Source: Thermoflexia bacterium
Lineage (GTDB): Bacteria > Chloroflexota > Anaerolineae > B4-G1 > SLSP01
Assembly: GCA_030605705.1 (NCBI GenBank)
Contig: JAUWHU010000436.1
Location: 1-9,768, forward strand
DNA: 9,768 bases
Direction of reading: 5' to 3'
Positions 1-6,332 of this stretch are shown here, one piece after another. Every line of letters begins with the position of its first letter. Position 1 is the first letter of the stretch. Both the position numbers and the translations under genes were made by a program. Below the pieces are notes generated by a model that made no database searches, was not told the DNA's origin, and worked only from the letters and a program-made list of their open reading frames with translations.

Positions 1-1863
1 GTCGGTAGGATCAGGTTCGCCGTTGGCTTGTAAGGACACCATAGCGGGCAGCTCCATAACCTCGCGTTCGGAGATGATGTTACCTTCGTCATCGCGCTCA
101 CGCTTGATGACCACCTCGTCACGAAAAGCGGAGTTGGGACGCGCCAGTGACCATTGTAGCCACGTCGAGAGCCATTTGCGGTTGCGCTTGGCTTTGGTTT
201 TTAACAATCCATCCATGTCGCGGTACTGTTCTGCGAGATCAGCGGGCAAAGCAAAGGTCACCATTTCCTCGCCATACGGGGGCAAGGAAACGCCCAGGTC
301 TTGCAACGTCAGGAACACCACGTTGTTGATCATCCGACCCAGGACCGCCGGGCTGACGCCGGGCTTCTCTGTGACCGTTACACGGCCACGTGAACGGGCG
401 TTGAACTTGCCGTAACCAGTGTCTTCAGAAACGTTTTTCCCACCATAGATGCGAGTTTCCAGGACCCCGTACTGCTTAGCCCATTGTTTCTCGCCATTGA
501 AGCGGAAATCTTGTACGGTGTCTCCGAAGTTCAGCCGGTACATCAAGTTGAAGATGGATGTCGAGCGGCCGCCATACACAGTGCCGGTCAAGGCCAACTG
601 ATAGCGTGTCGCTCCCACAAGTTGGTGAAAGGCCACCCCACGGTCTGATCGCTTGCTACGGTACTCGTGTACTTCGTCCGCAATCAGCAGCTTGAAAAAC
701 CCGTGAGGAACCTGTGACTTGATATACTCAGCGATAGACCAACGACGATACCGGCCCCGGCCAAAGTCGTGGCGACCCACATGGCACAGCGGAGCAAACT
801 CGTTGGCTGCGTTCCATACCCACATAGGCTGGCCGTTATCGTCGTATGCTTTGCGCCCGTCATCCTGGTGCGCCCAGCCCTGCACCGGCCCCTGACAAAC
901 ACCGGCGCTTTTCAGTTCGCCAGCATCACGGGGCTGACCACAGTTGGGGCATACCGGAAATTTCGTGGCGACCTTCAGGGCCGCCTGGCGTTTTTGCGCC
1001 ATTATTACCCGTTGCCGTTCCAGAACTGCCGGATCATCCCCGGACTTCAGGGATTCACGGAACGCAATACGCGCTTTTTGGTACTCTTGTACAGCAGCGC
1101 GGAACGCTCTGCGCCGGTCTTGTGCTCGTTCGGCGGATCGTTTATCAGCAGTGTGCTTAGGGTTAGGAAGCCGGTAACGGTAAGCTACACCAGGTTGCCA
1201 GCCGGGACCGCTTTTAGCCATTGTTTCTGAGACAATGGCTATGGCTTTATGCCCCAACTTGCCGCTGGCGTAGTCAGCTATGAAGTTCCGCACATCGTTC
1301 ACGTCCCGGTTCTCACCGGGGAGTTTCCCGATGCGCGAGAGGATGCGCGCCTGCACGCCGGGGATAACCGCCTCGGCTTCCCGCTGCCATTTGACGACCA
1401 GGTGCGGTGGGCAAATGACGAGCGCGGGATAGGCGTCCAGTAACTCGATGTCTGCCAAGGCGATGGTAGTTTTGCCCACGCCCCAGGTCTGGCAGTTACC
1501 GCCCACCAGGTCGGCCAGCTGCCGGGCCGCCGCGCCCTCACCAGCACACGGGTCCAGCAGCCGCCAAAGAGCATTCTCGTCGTCCGGTGGCCGCAACCAC
1601 CGGGCAACCATTTCGCCTACAACCTGGGTCAGGCATTTTTGCCCACAGAGGGTCACTGATGACGGTGACGAAGTTTTTTCATCTGAGGCATATTTTTCTT
1701 CAATTACAGCAAAAGAAAACGCTCCGTGGCTGTCATCATCCCGGAGCGGTAACCAGGACGAGGACGCGCCCTGATACACTTGAGTATAACACACAGGCCG
1801 TCCACCTTGCAGTGGACGGCTGTTTTTGTTATGAGTGGGAGGACTATGGTAAAATAGACTCAT
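1..1863 (-). CDS. SF2/SNF2-like DNA helicase, partial (C-terminal half beyond left edge), with chimeric N-terminus
   Basis: The frame is open for 621 codons from an ATG at 1861-1863 to the window edge. Helicase motifs, numbered from that ATG: Walker A GVGKTT (K131), motif Ia as LVICPPHLVVKW, Walker B DEVH at 396-399 and motif III LTGT at 425-428. Motifs IV-VI would lie beyond base 1. About 265 residues separate Walker A from DEVH, filled by a basic, charged stretch (about 240-300) and a possible zinc site (C305, C308, C323, C360). The protein should be a cytoplasmic ATP-dependent DNA translocase of the kind found on phages and integrative elements. The start is doubtful: there is no convincing Shine-Dalgarno, a terminator-like hairpin covers codons about 12-23, and GTG codons at 1777-1779 and 1654-1656 are alternatives. 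Residues about 80-125 resemble a methyltransferase rather than a helicase N-terminus, so this may be a fusion pseudogene. The helicase identity is firm; intactness is not. Confidence 0.8.
   Translation of the reverse strand, partial: MSLFYHSPPTHNKNSRPLQGGRPVCYTQVYQGASSSWLPLRDDDSHGAFSFAVIEEKYASDEKTSSPSSVTLCGQKCLTQVVGEMVARWLRPPDDENALWRLLDPCAGEGAAARQLADLVGGNCQTWGVGKTTIALADIELLDAYPALVICPPHLVVKWQREAEAVIPGVQARILSRIGKLPGENRDVNDVRNFIADYASGKLGHKAIAIVSETMAKSGPGWQPGVAYRYRLPNPKHTADKRSAERAQDRRRAFRAAVQEYQKARIAFRESLKSGDDPAVLERQRVIMAQKRQAALKVATKFPVCPNCGQPRDAGELKSAGVCQGPVQGWAHQDDGRKAYDDNGQPMWVWNAANEFAPLCHVGRHDFGRGRYRRWSIAEYIKSQVPHGFFKLLIADEVHEYRSKRSDRGVAFHQLVGATRYQLALTGTVYGGRSTSIFNLMYRLNFGDTVQDFRFNGEKQWAKQYGVLETRIYGGKNVSEDTGYGKFNARSRGRVTVTEKPGVSPAVLGRMINNVVFLTLQDLGVSLPPYGEEMVTFALPADLAEQYRDMDGLLKTKAKRNRKWLSTWLQWSLARPNSAFRDEVVIKRERDDEGNIISEREVMELPAMVSLQANGEPDPTD
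1483..1620 (-). pseudogene. Remnant of an N6-adenine methyltransferase-like N-terminus (motif I), fused to the helicase
   Basis: Residues LLDPCAGEGAAARQLADLVG look like the S-adenosylmethionine-binding motif I (DPxxGxG) of adenine methyltransferase-like proteins, from memory closest to the DUF6094 type, which reads as LLDPCxGEG followed by a strand ending YGVEL. Upstream, VVGEMVARWLRPPD fits the helix that precedes motif I in that family. After TWGV the sequence switches to the helicase P-loop (GKTTIALADIELL). No catalytic (D/N)PPY motif follows. The usual PTPP-type motif before VVGEMVARW is absent, and the preceding residues (VTLCGQKCLTQ) are not family-like, which suggests a deletion or frameshift there. 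The family assignment rests on pattern memory, without an alignment. Confidence 0.5.
1797..1830 (+). terminator. Rho-independent terminator-like hairpin, possibly bidirectional
   Basis: A perfect 9-bp stem (GCCGTCCAC at 1797-1805, GTGGACGGC at 1812-1820) with a 6-base loop is followed on the plus strand by TGTTTTTGTT. Read on the minus strand, the A-rich arm AACAAAAACA precedes the stem and a moderately U-rich tail (CTGTGTGTTATAC) follows. No plus-strand gene lies upstream, so the likely use is to end minus-strand transcription coming from the peptidase gene, whose stop is about 140 bases away. It lies inside the first codons of the longest helicase frame, which argues against the ATG at 1863 as a real start. 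Confidence 0.6.
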
Positions 1864-1956
1864 CCCGTGCTTTGATCATGGCCCGGAATAGGTGAACGGC
1901 ATCCAGCGGAATCACTGGTCGGCACGACCCGGATTACGTAGCTAATCGCAGTGAGG

Positions 1957-4900
1957 CTACTGCCGCAAGATCAGCGGCAAGTAGATTGTATGATCCAGGC
2001 CTGGATCTACCACTGATGGCCCATGGAGTTCCAGCGTCCGGCCCACGTTTCCCGTCTCATCCACGGCCTGGATGAAATACTCAAAGTCACTAGCTAACCC
2101 GTTCACCGTACCCGTGGCGTGACTGCTAATCGGATCGTAAGTCAACTCAGCCTTCGACCAGGTAGTCGCTCCTGTTTGCCGGTACAGTACCACCACCCGC
2201 TGGATAACGCCGCTCTCGTCACTCGTCCACACATCAAAATCCACGCCGGTACTCCGCTGCACCGTCTGGCTGTCCCAGATGCCCGGTGGAGTGAAGTCCT
2301 CCACCTCGAAGGGCGCGTAGTAGATGTCGAAAGAGAGGTCCTCGTAGAGCCGCTCGCTGCCGGTTGTGGAACTTCCTGTGTCCGCCGCACGGAATTGTCC
2401 CGGCACGACGACCAACCGCTCGCGCATCTGCGCGTCAATGCTCAGGAAGCGGTTGAGGGAACCGACCTGCTGTGGATACCAGGTGTCGGTGATGGGATAC
2501 GTCGGCTCAGTCGCTAACGCAGATGTCTCCGTCACCACCCGCGAAACCACCGGGTCGAAGCCCACGACTTCCGTGAAGGTACCGCCGGTCATGAGTACGC
2601 CTTGCGCGTAGAGGCCATCGGTGCGCGCCACATCCACCGAGGCGCGCGGCTGGACAGGACGGTGACCCGTCACCTGCACGTCATCGCTCCCGACGAGGGT
2701 GTAGTACGCGCCATTGGGCGTAGTATGGGCAGTGTAGTCGAAGTGCAGGTTGAATGTGGCCGTCACCGTATCTGTCATTGCCTGTGCTTGCAAGCCCGGC
2801 TTGTGAAGTGCCTGCACTTGCGCCAGGCTCGGCCCACCGTAAGGCTCCGTCGTCGTCACCGGCAGGTTGATCTGGAGCATGGGTAAGCCGTAGAGGGTCA
2901 GCTCGCTGATAACCTTCTCATCGTAGCAGCTGAAGGACCCCGCCGCCAGGGTGTTAAAGTAGCCCTGTTTGGCCCGCAGCAGCGCATGACCCACGGTTTG
3001 TGGCCCCGCGCTCCAATCGCCTAAGCGCCCGACGAAGTTCACCATCAGCCGCTCCGAGTAGGCCAAGAGGTCGGCGTCGCCGTAGCCGTAGCCGGTGTTG
3101 CCCAGATACGTAGCCCCTTGCCGCGTCCAGGCTTGCGCCCAGTCAATCCCGGTCGTGTCGCTGAAGGCTGCATCGGGCACGTTCAGCCCGCTGTGACAGC
3201 CTACGCTAAAGGCCAGGGTACCGCTGTACTGCGTGGTCTGTGTCACCTCCGTAGCGTAGACATCGTTGTCATCGTTAGGATAGAAACTGTAATGCGTGAA
3301 GTGCGAGTTGAGGGACAGCAGGCCCGGTGCGGTTTCCTGTGTGAACAAGACATCGCGGAAGTTCTGCGCCGTCCACGTGTTATCGGCCAGCGCTGTGAGC
3401 GTCTCGGTGATACCGTAAGTCGCCAGCGTCTGGCTGATCGCCTGGGCTTCGTCCAGTAAGAACTCATAGCCCGTGACCAGGGCGTTGGTCGGCTCCAAGA
3501 TCGGGCGTGCCAGGAAAGCGTCTACCTGCGTCACCATCTCGGCGGGGCTTTCCACCAAGCGGCCCATGGCGATGTGGGGCAGGTAGAACTCGCGGCCCGC
3601 GTGCGGCAACGGCAGCAGGCCGGCATAGTAGTCATCACTCAAGTAATAGCGCAACTGCCGCGCCCGCGCCAGCGGCGCTGCCGGATCGGCTTCTTCGTAG
3701 GTGCGCTCGTTGGCCAGGTAGGTGGCGTCGCGCAGGCGGCGGTAGGGAATGACACCGTCGCCGCCCACCAGCACCAGGTACTCCCAATCCGGGTACGCCG
3801 CCCCCAGGCTGTAGAGCAGGGACTTGATGTGTGAGGTCACGTAGTTGGCCGCCAGGGGGTTATCGGCGTAGGTATCCCAGAGGTCATAGGCTGTGGTGAG
3901 TGCGGGGTAATCATCTAAGTAGACCACCGTTCCGGCCACCTCCGGCTGCGCGGCCAGGGTCTCCAACTGCACCGTCAAATCCAGGATTTCCAATGCCTGG
4001 TCGGGGTACTGCTGCACCAACCGCGTGGGGTTGTGCAAGATCAAGGTATGCACCGGCGCAGTGGGTGGGGTAGTGAAGGTGATAGGTACCGTAGCGGTGA
4101 TGACGGTGTAGGTGTCATCCGGCCCGCGAATGGTTGTTTGCAAAGTGAAAGGCGTGCCGTTGTCCTGGCTGAAATCCCCGCCGACGGCGGCGTAGTACGG
4201 CCCGGCCAGTTCGTGGACTTCGTGGATGATCTGTTCGTCCACCACGCCGGGTGTCGTGGCAGCGGCCACGAGCGTGCCTTCGGCACCGGTTTCCCCAATG
4301 TTGCTCAAGCGCGCGATGTTACTCAGCCGGGCGATATTGCTCAAACGGGCAATGTTGCTGAGACGGGCGAGGATTTCGAAGTCGCCGATTTCCAGCAATT
4401 CGCCGATATTGCTGAGGCGGGCGATATTGCTCAGCCGCGCCAGTTCATTCAACCGCCCGATGTTGCTGAGGCGGGCAATGTTGCTCAAGCGGGCCAGGTC
4501 GCGCAGGTTGCCGGTCTCCTCGTCAATTTCGGGCGCAAAGAGCAGCAGGTCGTAGTCCTGTTGCAAGTTGGAGAGGGTGACGGTGAGGGTGGAGCCGGGT
4601 TCTGCTACATCCAGCCGGTACCAAGCGAAGGTGATGGGATTGGGTACGGTACCGGTAATGGGGATGGCGGGCGAGACGGGCAGAGCTGTCTCACGCACTG
4701 TGTTGATTATCCCATCAGAAGCATGATACTCATCCACGACAATTTTGATTTTTCTATTGCTGCTAACAACCGCTCTACCTCGGAAGTTCCTTGGCAGAAA
4801 GGGCACTTCAGATGTCGAAAGATGGATTGACGCTCTGGGAGCTACGTCTAATACGCTGTAGTAACCAACCAACCCTCCAGATAGATCGTAGAAATCGAAA

Positions 4901-6084
4901 AACAGATCGGCAGCTGTCGCTTCCGTATTCATCACATGTAAAATGCTCATGGCTGTATCACTGAGCACCACACTCGGCAATGAAATAGTTTCTGAAAGGG
5001 TCCTCGTATACTCCCCGTGACCTCTCTCCGGCATCAATTCATAGTAAGTATAATCACCCAATAGCACAGGTTGGTTGCTTGTAAGTGAGAGGTTCCATGT
5101 GCCCGTAACAGGTAAGAGGGGATTCAAAGCCAAATTCCGGGTAATGGATTGACTTGCTGCAAGACTGAGCGTTTCTGTATAGATTTCCCCGCTTTTCTGA
5201 AACTGCAAGCTCACTGAAGCAGTTTCAGTGCCGGGATTGGTTAACAAGAGAAGGGTGCTCTGCTCGTGTCCTAAAGTCTCCGCATGTTTATACACACGCG
5301 GGAGCACATGCTGCGTTGCCGCCATTTGTGGGGAGAGGCGATACGTCCATCCGTTTGACACATGGTCACCGTAAAGGAGCTCGGAACCCAAGTGGGTGTT
5401 GCTTGAGATATGGGCCCATCCGATGAAACCAGAAGGGAGATTGGGTTCGGTCCCCAAGTTATAGATAAACGCGTCACCAATGGACAAAGATACTGATCTG
5501 TTAACAACAATATCTCCATCCAGATTGTATATGTCAATTTGCACCGAAGCGTCTGTTGGGGTCGGATTGAACAGCGCAATCGCAGTGTTGAGGTTTGATG
5601 TCTTCAGAATAGGGGTAAGGTCAAAAGAGTTGGAAATCTCTCCAATCCCCTCTTCAATGGCAAAGTTATCACCTACTGATGATCCGTTGGTACGGCCAAC
5701 AAGGGTATCAATGGGTTGGTCCGCGACAAGATAAACGATGTACAATCCATTCGGAACATTAAGATCATTGCTGCTCAGTAGCTGCACGGTATTCATAGAC
5801 ACAGTGATTGGAATGCTAAAGATATCACCCTCTCCCCATAAGCGAAAACGAGCATCAATGTGTGCTTCTGCAGTACCGGTGTTGTGAATAGTGAGAACGG
5901 ACTCATAAGAACTATCTTTAACAAAACTCAGATGAGTACGATTGTGCCAGCTATTGATTTGAGAAGCTGAAGTGAAAAATCCGGGCTCACCCGCTTCTCC
6001 CGCCGCATATAATGGTAACAGAATCAAGAATAACGAGGCACATAACAACATCCCGAGGCCATAAAACTTGGTTCTTGTGTTCAT
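1957..6084 (-). CDS. Exported multidomain cysteine peptidase (gingipain/caspase-like fold) with PPC domain and hexapeptide array
   Basis: The 1375-residue protein starts with a signal peptide (basic MNTRTK, a hydrophobic stretch to about residue 27, then AAGEAGEP). Residues about 45-467 hold four repeats of roughly 100 residues, beta-sandwich-like, each with an N-P/N-T-G turn and a conserved SSN segment. A PPC-like domain begins near 470 (AWYRLDV, YDLLLFAPE) and resumes after the hexapeptide insert (530-601) with GPYYAAVGGD. A caspase/gingipain-type core (about 680-1070) follows: LVLVGGDGVIPYR, PHIAMGRL, a catalytic histidine candidate in NSHFTH (H928 or H931), the catalytic cysteine candidate C963 in VGCHSG, and a closing LYGLPMLQI. 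Beta-rich domains and an Fn3-like domain (about 1265-1345) lead to the tail IYLPLILRQ. It probably cleaves proteins at or outside the cell surface; substrate unknown. The ATG has a strong ribosome binding site. The first 465 codons are clearly lower in GC than the rest. The peptidase assignment rests on motifs, not alignment. Confidence 0.88.
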   Translation of the reverse strand: MNTRTKFYGLGMLLCASLFLILLPLYAAGEAGEPGFFTSASQINSWHNRTHLSFVKDSSYESVLTIHNTGTAEAHIDARFRLWGEGDIFSIPITVSMNTVQLLSSNDLNVPNGLYIVYLVADQPIDTLVGRTNGSSVGDNFAIEEGIGEISNSFDLTPILKTSNLNTAIALFNPTPTDASVQIDIYNLDGDIVVNRSVSLSIGDAFIYNLGTEPNLPSGFIGWAHISSNTHLGSELLYGDHVSNGWTYRLSPQMAATQHVLPRVYKHAETLGHEQSTLLLLTNPGTETASVSLQFQKSGEIYTETLSLAASQSITRNLALNPLLPVTGTWNLSLTSNQPVLLGDYTYYELMPERGHGEYTRTLSETISLPSVVLSDTAMSILHVMNTEATAADLFFDFYDLSGGLVGYYSVLDVAPRASIHLSTSEVPFLPRNFRGRAVVSSNRKIKIVVDEYHASDGIINTVRETALPVSPAIPITGTVPNPITFAWYRLDVAEPGSTLTVTLSNLQQDYDLLLFAPEIDEETGNLRDLARLSNIARLSNIGRLNELARLSNIARLSNIGELLEIGDFEILARLSNIARLSNIARLSNIARLSNIGETGAEGTLVAAATTPGVVDEQIIHEVHELAGPYYAAVGGDFSQDNGTPFTLQTTIRGPDDTYTVITATVPITFTTPPTAPVHTLILHNPTRLVQQYPDQALEILDLTVQLETLAAQPEVAGTVVYLDDYPALTTAYDLWDTYADNPLAANYVTSHIKSLLYSLGAAYPDWEYLVLVGGDGVIPYRRLRDATYLANERTYEEADPAAPLARARQLRYYLSDDYYAGLLPLPHAGREFYLPHIAMGRLVESPAEMVTQVDAFLARPILEPTNALVTGYEFLLDEAQAISQTLATYGITETLTALADNTWTAQNFRDVLFTQETAPGLLSLNSHFTHYSFYPNDDNDVYATEVTQTTQYSGTLAFSVGCHSGLNVPDAAFSDTTGIDWAQAWTRQGATYLGNTGYGYGDADLLAYSERLMVNFVGRLGDWSAGPQTVGHALLRAKQGYFNTLAAGSFSCYDEKVISELTLYGLPMLQINLPVTTTEPYGGPSLAQVQALHKPGLQAQAMTDTVTATFNLHFDYTAHTTPNGAYYTLVGSDDVQVTGHRPVQPRASVDVARTDGLYAQGVLMTGGTFTEVVGFDPVVSRVVTETSALATEPTYPITDTWYPQQVGSLNRFLSIDAQMRERLVVVPGQFRAADTGSSTTGSERLYEDLSFDIYYAPFEVEDFTPPGIWDSQTVQRSTGVDFDVWTSDESGVIQRVVVLYRQTGATTWSKAELTYDPISSHATGTVNGLASDFEYFIQAVDETGNVGRTLELHGPSVVDPGLDHTIYLPLILRQ
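4282..4497 (-). repeat. Twelve in-register hexapeptide repeats (consensus I/L-A/G-R-L-S-N) inside the PPC domain
   Basis: The segment encodes residues 530-601 of the exported peptidase as twelve consecutive six-residue units without any insertion: seven of the IARLSN/LARLSN type early and late, plus variants IGRLNE, IGELLE, IGDFEI and a degenerate last unit IGETGA. ARLSNI itself occurs eight times exactly. The pattern matches the left-handed beta-helix hexapeptide signature [LIV]-[GAED]-x-x-[STAV]-x; twelve units would make four 18-residue coils. The insert sits between the YDLLLFAPE strand and the GPYYAAV strand of the PPC-like domain. The repeat and its register are read directly; the fold is inference. 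Confidence 0.9.
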
Positions 6085-6090
6085 TACATT

Positions 6091-6099
6091 GACCTCCCT
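6091..6099 (-). promoter_or_regulatory. Ribosome binding site of the exported peptidase gene
   Basis: On the minus strand AGGGAGGTC precedes the ATG at 6082-6084, with 7 bases between GGAGGT and the start codon. This strongly supports that ATG, as does the signal peptide immediately following it. Confidence 0.85.
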
Positions 6100-6101
6100 A
6101 G

Positions 6102-6129
6102 AGAATAGTCAACGGATTGGATGAATCAA
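6102..6129 (-). promoter_or_regulatory. Candidate sigma-70-type promoter for the exported peptidase gene
   Basis: On the minus strand TTGATT (6124-6129) and TATTCT (6102-6107) are separated by 16 bases, just upstream of the ribosome binding site. The leader would be very short, about 15-20 bases. The surrounding gap (6085-6332) is AT-rich, so a chance match is possible. Chloroflexota promoter consensus is poorly known to me. Confidence 0.3.
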
Positions 6130-6292
6130 ACGGATCAAGGAAATTGGAGTCAGTTATCTTCGCTCTATTCGTTGATCGGAATCTTCTGTCCCAATCTGTT
6201 GATAAATTTTGTCCTCGGTGGCGCGCCAGGGTACGTGACAACTCCCACAACAACCGGCAAATCCCATACCACCAATCTGTCTAATCTGGAAA

Positions 6293-6319
6293 CAAAGCCC
6301 GAGAGTCTGTCCCGCTTTG
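6293..6319 (-). terminator. Weak terminator candidate after the ATPase-TPR gene
   Basis: CAAAGC and GCTTTG form a 6-bp stem with a 15-base loop, beginning about 14 bases past the stop of the ATPase gene. The minus-strand tail after the stem is short (TTTCC after the closing G). The stem is short and the loop large, so this is marginal. Nothing else notable was seen in the gap 6085-6332 apart from the peptidase promoter and ribosome binding site. Confidence 0.22.
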
Positions 6320-6332
6320 GCGCAATAATCTC

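Noticed and set aside
769..1230. A 153-codon plus-strand frame and smaller overlapping frames
   Set aside because: They oppose the helicase gene, which shows clear motifs in its own frame.
1845..1858. Extended -10-like sequence (TATGGTAAAAT) on the plus strand
   Set aside because: No plus-strand gene follows; transcription would run antisense into the peptidase gene. Evidence is too slight to call a promoter.
4033..4830. A 265-codon plus-strand frame with GDIAQ/GNVAE-like repeats
   Set aside because: It is the antisense shadow of the hexapeptide array: the 18-base periodicity keeps the opposite frame open. It covers a well-supported gene and has no ribosome binding site or domain.
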